This document shows, piece after piece, positions 17,245 through 26,313 of a stretch of 64,000 bases of DNA (within the stretch, counting starts at the first letter, position 1; each line of letters opens with the position of its first letter). The stretch covers positions 62,001 to 126,000 of the forward strand of contig NZ_JARXVG010000007.1 of assembly GCF_029892485.1 (NCBI RefSeq), given 5' to 3'. Origin of the DNA: Variovorax boronicumulans. Its GTDB lineage: Bacteria; Pseudomonadota; Gammaproteobacteria; Burkholderiales; Burkholderiaceae_C. The position numbers and the translations under genes were made by a program. The notes beneath the pieces are model-generated. The model ran no database searches and was not told the DNA's origin. It worked only from the letters and a program-made list of their open reading frames with translations.

Positions 17245-19110
17245 ATGCGCGCTCTTTCTTTGTTGCACTCCAGTGCGCGTCACCTCGGTGTTGTGCTTTG
17301 CTGTTTCACCGTGCTGCTGAGCACCGGCGCCAGGGCTGCGTTGAACGAGGTCGGCCAGGCCACGCCCAGCGTCCATCGGCTGAAGCTTTTCGTCGATCCG
17401 CAGTTGGCTGATGGCATCGGCGCCGCGGAAGCGGGCCGGCGCCTTGCGCAGTACGTGGCCGACGTCAACACGGTGTTCACGCGCGAGACGGTGCGCAGCT
17501 TCGTGTTCGATCCGGTCAACGACCTGCAGCTGATCGTCCCCGCCGATGCGCCGCCCTGCAGCCACAGCGGGCTAGTCAACGGCGAGATCGCGGTGTGCAT
17601 CTCGAAATCGACCCGGGGCTACAGCCACGGCGGCCTTGCGGCGAGCTGGACCTTTCCGCAGAAGGGCGTGGCCTGGAACCTGAACTGGATCGCGATTCAC
17701 GACCCGCTGCGCCTGTCGCGCGACATCACGAAGGCCGCGCCCGAGTCCACCGAAAAAGACTACCTGGGCCGCCAGCTCAAGACGCTGCTGCACGAGCTGG
17801 AGCATGTGTTCGGCGCCGGCGCGGGCGAGTACTACAACACCGCGATGGTGAAGGACACCACCGGCACCGCGCCGCAGGCCGACCTGGCACTGATGAGCGA
17901 CACCGACCGCTACTGGTGGACGCGACAGAGCTGGCGGCTCGATCCGCTGCTGGGCACCGTCTTCGAGCAGCGGCGCGATCCGGCGACCAACCGCGTCATC
18001 ACGCTGAACATGATCCGCTTCACGGCGGGCACCAAGGCCAACATCAACACCGACTGGAGCGATTGGCCGAAGTACGGCACGTCGAAGTTCATGGCGGGCA
18101 CGACGGCCACGCAGGTGCGCATCACCGATCGCGCGACGGGTGCCGCGCTGGCGGGCGCGCAGGTGTCGGTGTGGCGCAATGCGGGCACGTCGACCGAGCA
18201 GCCGATGGTCTTGCTCGCGCAGGGCAAGGCGGACGAAGCGGGCCGCTTCGCGTTCGACTGGGCGTGCGGCTTCACCTGCTTCAACAGCGCGAAGTCGACG
18301 CTGCTGGTGAAGGCCTCGGCACCGGGCCGGGCACCGCTGGCGAACTGGTTCACCATCTTCGATGCGTTCGAGCAGAAGGCGGTGAAGGGGCAGTCGACCT
18401 TCACGATCGACATGGCACTCGGCGGCGTGGACAACGTGCCGCCGACGGTGTCGGTCTCGGCACCCGCGATGGCGACGCTGGGGCAGCCGGTCACCATCGC
18501 GCCCGCGGTGGTGGACAACGTGGGCGTGTGGGGCGTGAAGGTGGCGGGGGCGGACGGCATCCCGATCTGCACCTTCGAAGCCCCGCCCTTCACCTGCACC
18601 TGGACGCCGATGACGCCGGGCATGCAGACGATCCGCGTGATCGGCGTGGATGCAGCGGGCAACTCCGCGATGGCGACTGCGAATGTGATGGTGAATGCGC
18701 CGGCGGACATGGCGCCGCCTGTGGTGTCGGTGGCCGTGCCGGCGGCGACGGGGGTCAGCAGGACGACGACGCTTTCCGCGGCGGCGCAGGCGAATGCGGG
18801 GATCGCGGAGCTCCAGTTCATCGTGGATGGGAAGACGCTGTGCACGGTGAAGGCCGCGCCGTACACGTGCAACTGGACGCCGGGTGCGGCAGGCTACGCG
18901 AGCATCGAGGCGCGGGCTGTGGATGCGATGGGCAACGTCGCTAGCGTGTCGGCGAATATGCAGGTGAATGCGCAGGTCACGCCGTATCGGGCACTGGCGT
19001 TGAAGGAAGGCGAGAAGGATGTGGCGGATGTGCTGACGCAGGCGCCGACGCCGGTGGCGGCGCCGAAGGTTCGGACGGCTGTGGCTGCGAGGGATCGGAG
19101 CAGGTCTTGA
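17245..19110 (+). CDS. Secreted HExxH metalloprotease-like protein with Ig-like repeats
   Basis: A 621-residue exported protein. It starts with a signal peptide (cleavage near GARA-AL, residue 32). The zinc-binding motif HELEH at 183-187, in LLHELEHVFGAGAGEYY with a further Glu, indicates a zincin-type metallopeptidase. From about residue 395 there are two Ig-like (BIG/CARDB-style) repeats of about 90 residues, each opening PPTVSVSAP or PPVVSVAVP and holding a conserved Cys pair in CTFEAPPFTCTWTP and CTVKAAPYTCNWTP. The C-terminus is basic (AARDRSRS). The substrate is unknown. The second half shows lower codon discipline and repeated motifs, as in other cell-surface proteins. Confidence 0.7.
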   Translation: MRALSLLHSSARHLGVVLCCFTVLLSTGARAALNEVGQATPSVHRLKLFVDPQLADGIGAAEAGRRLAQYVADVNTVFTRETVRSFVFDPVNDLQLIVPADAPPCSHSGLVNGEIAVCISKSTRGYSHGGLAASWTFPQKGVAWNLNWIAIHDPLRLSRDITKAAPESTEKDYLGRQLKTLLHELEHVFGAGAGEYYNTAMVKDTTGTAPQADLALMSDTDRYWWTRQSWRLDPLLGTVFEQRRDPATNRVITLNMIRFTAGTKANINTDWSDWPKYGTSKFMAGTTATQVRITDRATGAALAGAQVSVWRNAGTSTEQPMVLLAQGKADEAGRFAFDWACGFTCFNSAKSTLLVKASAPGRAPLANWFTIFDAFEQKAVKGQSTFTIDMALGGVDNVPPTVSVSAPAMATLGQPVTIAPAVVDNVGVWGVKVAGADGIPICTFEAPPFTCTWTPMTPGMQTIRVIGVDAAGNSAMATANVMVNAPADMAPPVVSVAVPAATGVSRTTTLSAAAQANAGIAELQFIVDGKTLCTVKAAPYTCNWTPGAAGYASIEARAVDAMGNVASVSANMQVNAQVTPYRALALKEGEKDVADVLTQAPTPVAAPKVRTAVAARDRSRS

Positions 19111-19239
19111 GGCTGAGCGAGTAGCCGCCTCGCGCGAGTCGCGTCCGCCGCCGATCGCTGCGATTGCCTTTGGTCAACATCGCTTGCCAGCGTGCGCCCC
19201 CTTCTGCGCCCATCGAAAGCTACCTGCCGCAGCAAACGC

Positions 19240-20103
19240 TCACGAAATCATCGATAGCTTTCCGTCTTCGATGGCTTGTTTGTAGTCATGCGTATTCCTG
19301 ATGCGTTCCGACGAGACATCCAGAATTGCCGGCCGCGGGGGAAGCGTGAAGGTTCCTTCTCTCAACTCTCGCACCTTGGATGCGACGAGCTTGCTGTGCC
19401 TTCGCGATTCCACGAGAGAAAGCTGGTAGTTGTTCAGATTGACCTGCTCAGGCTCCGCAAAGCCCAGGAGCCGAAACACTTCGGTAGAGGGCTTTGCGAG
19501 TGTCTGCATGTCTTTGTTGGCCCAGAGAGCCAAGCCTGCCGTCAATACGGCTGCACCTGTCATGCCCAACGCCTGGTATTTGACGAAGCCCACATGCTCC
19601 TTGACGAAAAAATAGCTCAATGCCCAGCAGATGCTCGCAAACGCGAACCCCCAAAAAGCAAGCTTCCATTTCGCCCTTGTCTCCGCGCCAACGCCCCAAG
19701 CGTGCCCCACCCAGACCAATCCCTGCTGCTCGTCCAGAATTCCGCGCGCAACAACCACGCCACCACTCCGTGACGCAGCCAGCCGAACCCGGTTGCCTTC
19801 CTTGAGCAGTTGCGCCCCAGCGAACTGCCCGCACACGACCTGATCGCCAATCAGACACGCGAAGTTCTGCGTATCTTCACCGTCATACATTGCCAGCATT
19901 GCGGCATTGGCGGCTTGGCCGAACAGGTCGCCCACCGCCGCCCCGACGCCTGCGAGCACGCTCGCTTGCTTGTAGTGCTTATCGATTTTCCGTAGCAGGT
20001 TCTCGCGGCCCTCCGACACATGCAGTTCGGCAACTACACCTTCCAGTAGAAACATGCCTGATTCAGACCCGGTCTTCGGTTCCGGCAAAACGCTCACGAT
20101 CAA
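19240..20103 (-). CDS. T6SS-island membrane protein, putative effector-associated
   Basis: A 287-residue protein with two hydrophobic helices (around 148-168 and 176-197) and a soluble N-terminal part (MFLLEGVVAELHVSEGREN). Such proteins are often labelled putative type VI secretion system effector in Burkholderiales; I know no function. Its start overlaps the stop of the upstream truncated effector in an ATGA, so it was originally co-translated with it. It could be an immunity protein or an accessory of that lost effector. Confidence 0.55.
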   Translation of the reverse strand: MIVSVLPEPKTGSESGMFLLEGVVAELHVSEGRENLLRKIDKHYKQASVLAGVGAAVGDLFGQAANAAMLAMYDGEDTQNFACLIGDQVVCGQFAGAQLLKEGNRVRLAASRSGGVVVARGILDEQQGLVWVGHAWGVGAETRAKWKLAFWGFAFASICWALSYFFVKEHVGFVKYQALGMTGAAVLTAGLALWANKDMQTLAKPSTEVFRLLGFAEPEQVNLNNYQLSLVESRRHSKLVASKVRELREGTFTLPPRPAILDVSSERIRNTHDYKQAIEDGKLSMIS

Positions 20104-20770
20104 CCTCCAACGCCGACGGCTTGCGCGGCCTCTTCAAGTGCAGTCAGGTCCTGGACGGAACCGCCACTGAAATACTCCTCAGTCACTTGGCGCCCCAACC
20201 AGTTGCTTGAAGTCTTGACCTTCCTGAAAACACATTTCTCGCACCAATTTTGAAGATCGTCGTCTTTGAGCAGCAGATAGCCAATTTCGAGTCCGGTCCA
20301 GATCAAGCCGATCAGGTTGATACGCGCCACCCACACCAGCAATCGAACACGCATTGCGAGCCTGCCCGCCCAACCTGCAAGCGTTGTCAGCGCCCTGTAT
20401 CGGAGCGAATGCTCTGCAAACCTTTTGACAAAGTGCCCAAGAAAAGGCTTTGCATATGAAAACGCCGCTGCCATGGTGAGCCCGGCGCTCACGAATCCGG
20501 TCAAGGCGCGAGCGCCATAGATCACGGCGAGTGCGCGATCTGTTTTCTTGTCGAAGATCTTCATCGTATCCAGAATCGCACTGCAAAGCCCCGCAGCTCC
20601 GCCCAGCGCACCCGCCCACAATTTGAACCCGCCTCGCACAATGTCCGCCCCCTTGTTGATGGCGTTGATGTCGGTGTAGGGCTGAATCTCTCGAACGGAC
20701 TTTGTGGCGGAATAGAAGGTGTCCATCACGATGCCGGCTACCGCCATCGCGGAGCCTCCCACCTCCAGGT
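20100..20770 (-). pseudogene. C-terminal remnant of a VasX-like T6SS effector
   Basis: An open frame of about 223 residues with no natural start. It is membrane-helix rich (VIYGARALTGFVSAGLTMAA, INLIGLIWTGLEIGYLLL) and ends QAVGVGG. The reading frame runs out of IS3-family DNA at 20771, so the N-terminal part was lost. The architecture (long helical, pore-like C-terminus followed by a small membrane protein gene) parallels the intact 1045-residue effector at 23164-26301, but the sequences are not obviously alike, so this was a different effector. The apparent ATG at 20885 is inside the IS fragment. Confidence 0.65.
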
Positions 20771-20903
20771 TGACCTGCCCCCTCCCGGCCGTACCAGCGT
20801 AATGGCAGTGAAGTCCGTCAACTTGGAGAATGACGGACATGAGAAAGAGCAGATACACCGAGGAGCAGATCATCGGTTTCATCAAGCAGGCCGAGTGCGG
20901 CTT
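20771..20903 (+). mobile_element. Left-end fragment of an IS3-family insertion sequence
   Basis: The fragment opens with TGACCTGCCCCC, a terminus like that of IS3-family elements, and contains the first codons of OrfA at 20839: MRKSRYTEEQIIGFIKQAE, the standard start of IS3-family (IS407/IS1222-like) transposase OrfA. The rest of the element is gone; sequence switches at about 20903-20907 to the interior of a DUF6708-like gene. The IS therefore marks an IS-mediated deletion joining a truncated effector gene to a truncated copy of the tandem gene. Confidence 0.75.
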
Positions 20904-20906
20904 GCC

Positions 20907-21267
20907 TGCCCTGCTCGACGAAGTAAACGCGCCGGTTCAGGCGATCGAAGTAGATCGGGGCTTCGCTGGGGGAAAAGAGTTCGAAGTAGGCGCCTATGAG
21001 GCAGCTGATTGAACTGCAAAAAATGCTCCAGAAGAAGAGTCCGTAGTGACCTTCTTCGTAGCTCCAAGCTATCACATCACCCAAAAAGTAGAAGGCAACA
21101 ACTGCTGCTACCAACCCAATGGTTGTGACAACTCCCCCCGCACTCACCAGCGATCCGCCATCCAGTTCAATGGCGTTCTGGTAGACCCCTGTCAATCGTC
21201 CCTGGTGCCCTGCTTGATGACTACCCGGCACATCCTTTCTGTAGCGGCTCACAAGGTTTCCGATCAG
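20907..21267 (-). pseudogene. Truncated mosaic copy 1 of the DUF6708-like gene
   Basis: About 115 codons of the N-terminal half remain (NLVSRYRKDVPGSHQAGHQG through FDRLNRRVYFVEQG). The 5' end lacks the initial LNVSGQSTDEARQES segment, apparently by recombination between two CTGATCGG repeats, so it is fused to the stop region of copy 2. The 3' half was removed at the IS3 junction. The N-terminal part matches copy 2 while the membrane segment (GGVVTTIGLVAAVVAFYFLG) matches copy 3, so it is a mosaic. Confidence 0.8.
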
Positions 21268-22208
21268 ACGATTTCCTTCGCAGCATCGCCCTCGGGCCGC
21301 AGCTTGTGCGTCGAGTCGGCGTTCAGGTCTTCTTCTGTGATCGGTGCGCCCAGCGCGTCCTTGACCTCTTGCGGCCAGTGCACCGTGCGGGCTGTCCACA
21401 CGACCAAGCGATTGACGAAGAAGAATGGAATGAACAGCGGAATGCACAGGTGCTGCCAGAACTGGGTGAACGGGGCTTCGCGCCAGTCTTTCCAGTAATT
21501 CTTCTTGCGCTGTTTCAGCGCTTCGATCATGTCGAACTTGCCACCCTTCAATGGAGGCGCCTCACCGGCGAGCAAAGGCGGAGCATCGTCATCCATGTAG
21601 CGACGGATGTACTCCCACAAGGCGCCGGGAAATTCGACATTTGAAATCACGTAGCTCGCCATGATGGTCGGGTCGTTTGCGCTGTTGCGGACCAGAAAGA
21701 CCAAGTGATGGATGCGCCGCAGGCTGGTAGGGCTACCGCCCATGGTGGCGTGATGCTCGACATCGATCAAAGACCAGTCGGCCCAGCAGGGAGAACGCTT
21801 CTTGCCCTGCTCGACGAAGTACACGCGCCGGTTCAGGCGGTCGAAATAAATTGGGGCTTCGCTAGGGGAAAAGAGTTCGAAATAGGCGCCAATAAGAAAC
21901 ACCGATCCAAAAGAGAAGAACGAAAACAGCATCAACCCGAAGCCCAGTTCAGCCCAGGTTGTCTTATTCAGGATAGGGAACACATATGCGGCAATCAATC
22001 CTGCGATAAGGCCAAACGTCGTCACATACCCTCCGGCGCTCACCAGCGACCCGCCATCCAGTTCAATGGCGTTCTGGTAGACCCCTGTCAATCGTCCCTG
22101 GTGCCCTGCTTGATGACTACCCGGCACATCCTTTCTGTAGCGGCTCACAAGGTTTCCGATCAGGCTCTCCTGCCGCGCCTCGTCGGTGCTCTGCCCACTG
22201 ACGTTCAA
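21264..22208 (-). CDS. DUF6708-like T6SS-island membrane protein, copy 2
   Basis: About 314 residues. The start is probably TTG at 22208 (LNVSGQSTDEARQES), shortly after the stop of copy 3. After a soluble N-terminus come two membrane helices whose sequence (VTTFGLIAGLIAAYVFPILN and GLMLFSFFSFGSVFLIGAYF) differs strongly from copy 3, whereas everything before and after is nearly identical. The core YFELFSPSEAPIYFDRLNRR and a C-terminal hydrophobic segment (FWQHLCIPLFIPFFFVNRLV) fit a DUF6708-like family found next to T6SS effectors. Immunity is a plausible role because it follows the effector directly; not proven. Confidence 0.7.
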   Translation of the reverse strand: MNVSGQSTDEARQESLIGNLVSRYRKDVPGSHQAGHQGRLTGVYQNAIELDGGSLVSAGGYVTTFGLIAGLIAAYVFPILNKTTWAELGFGLMLFSFFSFGSVFLIGAYFELFSPSEAPIYFDRLNRRVYFVEQGKKRSPCWADWSLIDVEHHATMGGSPTSLRRIHHLVFLVRNSANDPTIMASYVISNVEFPGALWEYIRRYMDDDAPPLLAGEAPPLKGGKFDMIEALKQRKKNYWKDWREAPFTQFWQHLCIPLFIPFFFVNRLVVWTARTVHWPQEVKDALGAPITEEDLNADSTHKLRPEGDAAKEIV

Positions 22209-22213
22209 CCCGA

Positions 22214-23167
22214 TCAGACGATTTCCTTCGCAGCATCGCCCTCGGGCCGCAGCTTGTGCGTCGAGTCGGCGTTCAGGTCTTCTTCTGTGATCGGTGCGCC
22301 AAGCGCGTCCTTGACCTCTTGCGGCCAGTGCACCGTGCGGGCTGTCCACACGACCAAGCGATTGACGAAGAAGAATGGAATGAACAGCGGAATGCACAGG
22401 TGCTGCCAGAACTGGGTGAACGGGGCTTCGCGCCAGTCTTTCCAGTAATTCTTCTTGCGCTGTTTCAGCGCTTCGATCATGTCGAACTTGCCACCCTTCA
22501 ATGGAGGCGCCTCACCGGCGAGCAAAGGCGGAGCATCGTCATCCATGTAGCGACGGATGTACTCCCACAAGGCGCCAGGAAATTCGACATTTGAAATCAC
22601 GTAGCTCGCCATGATGGTCGGGTCGTTTGCGCTGTTGCGGACCAGAAAGACCAAGTGATGGATGCGCCGCAGGCTGGTGGGGCTGCCGCCCATGGTGGCG
22701 TGATGCTCGACATCGATCAAAGACCAGTCGGCCCAGCAGGGAGAACGCTTCTTGCCCTGCTCGACGAAGTACACGCGCCGGTTCAGGCGATCGAAGTAGA
22801 TCGGGGCTTCGCTGGGGGAAAAGAGTTCGAAGTAGGCGCCTATGAGGCAGACGATTGAACTGCAAAAGATGCTCCAGAAGAAGAGTCCGTAGTGACCTTC
22901 TTCGTAGCTCCAAGCTATCACATCACCCAAAAAATAGAAGGCAACAACTGCTGCTACCAACCCAATGGTTGTGACAACTCCCCCCGCACTCACCAGCGAC
23001 CCACCATCCAGTTCAATGGCGTTCTGGTAGACCCCTGTCAATCGTCCCTGGTGCCCCGCCTGATGACTGCTCGGCGCATCCTTGCTGTAGCGGCTTACCA
23101 GGTTGCCAATCAGGCCTTCCTGCCGAGCTTCGTCGGTGCTCTGCCCGCTAACATTCAGTCCAGTCAT
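22214..23167 (-). CDS. DUF6708-like T6SS-island membrane protein, copy 3
   Basis: 317 residues from ATG 23167 (MTGLNVSGQSTDEARQEG), which overlaps the stop of the large effector gene in an ATGA. The two helices (VVTTIGLVAAVVAFYFLGDV; LFFWSIFCSSIVCLIGAYF) are followed by FELFSPSEAPIYFDRLNRRV and a C-terminal membrane-proximal hydrophobic stretch. It is the full-length copy closest to the effector and the likeliest cognate immunity protein. It is one of three tandem copies; copy 2 begins six bases downstream of its end. Confidence 0.72.
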   Translation of the reverse strand: MTGLNVSGQSTDEARQEGLIGNLVSRYSKDAPSSHQAGHQGRLTGVYQNAIELDGGSLVSAGGVVTTIGLVAAVVAFYFLGDVIAWSYEEGHYGLFFWSIFCSSIVCLIGAYFELFSPSEAPIYFDRLNRRVYFVEQGKKRSPCWADWSLIDVEHHATMGGSPTSLRRIHHLVFLVRNSANDPTIMASYVISNVEFPGALWEYIRRYMDDDAPPLLAGEAPPLKGGKFDMIEALKQRKKNYWKDWREAPFTQFWQHLCIPLFIPFFFVNRLVVWTARTVHWPQEVKDALGAPITEEDLNADSTHKLRPEGDAAKEIV

Positions 23168-26100
23168 CCATATATCCCAAAGTTGCCACGGGGGCGGTAG
23201 GTCTTGTCTTTGCCATCAGAGCGTCGAGGTGCTTCTTTGCCGCGTTGCTCGCGCTTGTTACTCTCCGCAATCTCGCTTGCATTCTCGGTCTCGTAGTACA
23301 GCGCAGCCAACCAGTTCTGCTCTTCCTTCAGATTTCTGAACCTCGCCTCCTTGTTCACACCGTCGTCCTTGAGCTGGGGATCGGACTTGTCCTTGCCGAA
23401 GTAGCTGCGACCGGCCCAACGCTGGTATTCGTTGCGCTTACTCACCTCGGCGTATACATAGGCAGCCAAACCGACGAGCAGCAAGATCAGGCCGACACCG
23501 GTGATGGCGCTTGCGACCACAGCCCCTGCGCCCGCAGCAACAGCCGCTTCGGCAGCGACCGCACCAGCAACACGAGTCAGAACAAAGCGGGCAACACCTC
23601 GCGTCGCCGCGCCTTTGGCAAGCGCGTCGACAGTTGCAACAGTGCCAGTAGCGCCCGTCACAACAAATGAGAACTGAGAGTATCGGTACCCCAGCATTGC
23701 CTCTGCATCCCCAGCCTTCCCCGCATCCCCCGCCTTCTTCGCCATAAAGATCACCGCAAACACACTCCCCGCCACACCCGTTGCCGCCGCGAATGTCCTG
23801 AGCACCGCCAGCTTGGTACTGACGACGGCCAAATGCTCCCCGCCCTCCTTCATCAGGAGCGCCGCCTTGTGCTGGCTGGCCCACACCTCGGCAGCCGCAC
23901 CCAGCAGCCCGCTCGTGCTGTCGGCCACGCCCATGACGGCCTCGTTCAATTTGCCCTGATCGCGATCCGCCTTGTCCAGTTCGGCCAGCAGCTTCGGAAT
24001 GCCCTGATACAGCCCCAACGCCTGCACGCCCATCGCAGAAATCGCCAAGCGTCCGTCGATGCTGTTGAAGCCCAGTTCTTTCTTGATGGCCTGGCGTTCC
24101 AGCACGGCAACGACCTCTGCGGCCGTTTGCGTGCCCTTGATACCCTGGCCCCGGGCTCGGGCAATCACTTCCTCCAGACTCTGCGGTGCGGGGCCGCCGG
24201 TAGGCGCCACGACGACGCGACCGCCTTTGACATCGACCGCCTTGAGCTTGCCCTCATGCACTTTTTGCGCGGTAGCTACATCGGTCACGGCAACGAGGGT
24301 CGCCAGATGGCCCCGCTGCACGACCACGGGGACCATCCTGCTGGTGTTCACCTCGGGCATGTAGCTCTTCATCACGCGGGCGACGTCAGCGCTGTCCAGG
24401 TCGACCTTGAGCAGCACGGCCACCGACAGTGCCGCCTTGTCGCCACCAGGGCGCGAGGCTTCAACGGCCAGTTCAAGCTGGCGCTGCGCAACGGTCAGAA
24501 GCGGTGCCGTCGCAAGGTAGCGCCGCATAGATGCGGAAGGCGGTGCCGTGGGTTTGCCCATGGCCATGGCCGCCATTTGCAGCGCACCGGCAATGAAGGC
24601 TGCAGTCTGCCCGGCCGCCAATGCCATCAGCCGCGGATGCAGCCAGCCGAAGCGCCGGCCCAGGTCATGGGTGAGCAACCCGCGCAGCAGGTCGATGGTC
24701 TTGTCGCGCACGTCGCCCTGCTCGCTCTGCGGGTCGTCGCTGCGATCCCACGTGCCCAGCAGCAATGCCTTGGCACTGGCGATGACGCTCTTCTGGTTGC
24801 CATACATCGCACGCAGCGCAGGCGCTCGCGGATCGGCAAGGTCCTTCAGGCCCGGCTCGATCACGTTCTGCATGTAGCGCTCGCCGTGTTTCTCGAACAC
24901 CAGGGGCTGGGGCTGGTGGATGAGGCCACTCTCCTGCGCGTAGATAAGGCCCGGGCAAACGGGCGCGGTCGGCTTGTTGGGCTCGTTTTCGTCGAAGTGC
25001 TGCTCGAAGTAGTCGAGCGTGCGCGCCTTGCAGGTGATCTCGAGCCAATCTTCTTCCGCATCGCGAACGTAAGCCTCGCGCGTTTTCTCGTTGCTGCGGT
25101 GCTGGTCCCACCACTGGGCGCGTTTGGATTCGTCGATCTGGTCGGCAATCGATTGCCAGTTCTTGGCGCCCAACTTCTTGCCGCTGTCTTCTGTCTCCTG
25201 GTTGCGGTGACGGCCCAAGGGGGTGTCACCGCCACGCATGCGGCCTGCCGGGCTGCCATCGGGCGCCAAGGAGCCGTCAGGCAACGGCTGCCACACGAAG
25301 TCGCCGCGCTTGGCATAAGGCATGCTGTTCTTCATGCGATCCCACTCGGCTTGCGACGTGGTGCTCCAGGCTTTCTCTTGCGCCTCGATCGCCCCGGCCG
25401 CCAGCACTTGCTGGTGCAGCGCCTCAAGCGCCACATGGCTGGCCAGCGGCCAGGCCACCCGGGGGACCAGAAGCTGTTGCTTGGCCCAACGATCGGTCGC
25501 CAGCCGGATGCCGTTGAGGTCGGCCGACAGACCCACGGGATCGGGAATGGCGAGCACCTGTTCCCTGCCAGCGGTGTCCGAACTGGACTCGGCCTGTTTT
25601 TTCATGACGGCGGCAAGACTCTTGGCCGCGGTCGTCTCGTCTTCGCCGGGCTTGCACATCGGCGCGGGATAGAACGGCGTGGCGCTCTCAACGCCTGCAT
25701 GCGTGAGTTCCGACAAAGCGTAGTCGGCAACGTAACGTTGAATGTCGCCCGCCTCGGCCTTGAAGCCGCTGGGTTGCTTTGCAAGAGCCAGGTTCACTTC
25801 CACCATGCCGGCCTGCGTGCGCGCGTCGGCGCTCTGCGCCATTCTGGCTTTGATGGCATCGCTCCAGAAATTCATGCTGAAGCCGATCCAGACCTTGCCG
25901 ACGATGTTGGGCTCCTCGATGCAAATGGTGCGCACATCGTGTGGGTGGGTTGACTGGCGGCTGCAGGCAAAGTCCGAACTGCTGTGCGAGAACTCGCCCT
26001 CGGGCAGCAGTGCGCCTTGCGCATGCACCTTGTAGACCTCCCATGGCTTGAGCAGCTTCTTCGGCTTGGCGCCCGGGTAGTACACGTACACGTAGCCGCC

Positions 26101-26301
26101 CTCTCGGAGCAAGCGAAACACATAGCGGGCGCGCTTGAGGGACGGCAGCTCAAGCGCATTGCGATGCACTTCGTTCCGATAGGTGGCCAGACGGTGTGCG
26201 TTGGGTGGTGCGATCTCTTGCACGTCGGAAATGGCCGAGGGCCGCACCAGCAAGATCGACAGGCCGCTTTTTTCGCACTTCTTGCAGTTTTCCTTTGCCA
26301 T
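23164..26301 (-). CDS. VasX-like T6SS effector (pore-forming type)
   Basis: A 1045-residue protein. The N-terminus (MAKENCKKCEKSGLSILLVR, then YVFRLLREGGYVYVYYPG and GKVWIGFSMNFWSDAIKARM) resembles the VasX N-terminal region shared by T6SS colicin-like toxins. The middle is soluble and helical. The C-terminal quarter has several hydrophobic helices (FAAATGVAGSVFAVIFMAK, AAEAAVAAGAGAVVASAITG, GLILLLVGLAAYVYAEV), as in membrane-depolarising toxins. It sits after vgrG and a DUF4123 adaptor, the standard order for VgrG-delivered cargo, and overlaps the downstream candidate immunity gene. The toxic activity is inferred by family resemblance only. Confidence 0.78.
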   Translation of the reverse strand: MAKENCKKCEKSGLSILLVRPSAISDVQEIAPPNAHRLATYRNEVHRNALELPSLKRARYVFRLLREGGYVYVYYPGAKPKKLLKPWEVYKVHAQGALLPEGEFSHSSSDFACSRQSTHPHDVRTICIEEPNIVGKVWIGFSMNFWSDAIKARMAQSADARTQAGMVEVNLALAKQPSGFKAEAGDIQRYVADYALSELTHAGVESATPFYPAPMCKPGEDETTAAKSLAAVMKKQAESSSDTAGREQVLAIPDPVGLSADLNGIRLATDRWAKQQLLVPRVAWPLASHVALEALHQQVLAAGAIEAQEKAWSTTSQAEWDRMKNSMPYAKRGDFVWQPLPDGSLAPDGSPAGRMRGGDTPLGRHRNQETEDSGKKLGAKNWQSIADQIDESKRAQWWDQHRSNEKTREAYVRDAEEDWLEITCKARTLDYFEQHFDENEPNKPTAPVCPGLIYAQESGLIHQPQPLVFEKHGERYMQNVIEPGLKDLADPRAPALRAMYGNQKSVIASAKALLLGTWDRSDDPQSEQGDVRDKTIDLLRGLLTHDLGRRFGWLHPRLMALAAGQTAAFIAGALQMAAMAMGKPTAPPSASMRRYLATAPLLTVAQRQLELAVEASRPGGDKAALSVAVLLKVDLDSADVARVMKSYMPEVNTSRMVPVVVQRGHLATLVAVTDVATAQKVHEGKLKAVDVKGGRVVVAPTGGPAPQSLEEVIARARGQGIKGTQTAAEVVAVLERQAIKKELGFNSIDGRLAISAMGVQALGLYQGIPKLLAELDKADRDQGKLNEAVMGVADSTSGLLGAAAEVWASQHKAALLMKEGGEHLAVVSTKLAVLRTFAAATGVAGSVFAVIFMAKKAGDAGKAGDAEAMLGYRYSQFSFVVTGATGTVATVDALAKGAATRGVARFVLTRVAGAVAAEAAVAAGAGAVVASAITGVGLILLLVGLAAYVYAEVSKRNEYQRWAGRSYFGKDKSDPQLKDDGVNKEARFRNLKEEQNWLAALYYETENASEIAESNKREQRGKEAPRRSDGKDKTYRPRGNFGIYG

Positions 26302-26313
26302 GGGAGTGCTCTT

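Noticed and set aside
20907..23167. Repeated units suggestive of a repeat array such as CRISPR
   Set aside because: The repeats are about 950 bases long, protein-coding and adjacent; there are no short direct repeats with unique spacers anywhere in the window.
23833..25953. A 706-residue plus-strand frame within the effector gene
   Set aside because: Antisense shadow of the VasX-like effector, with no Shine-Dalgarno or domain.
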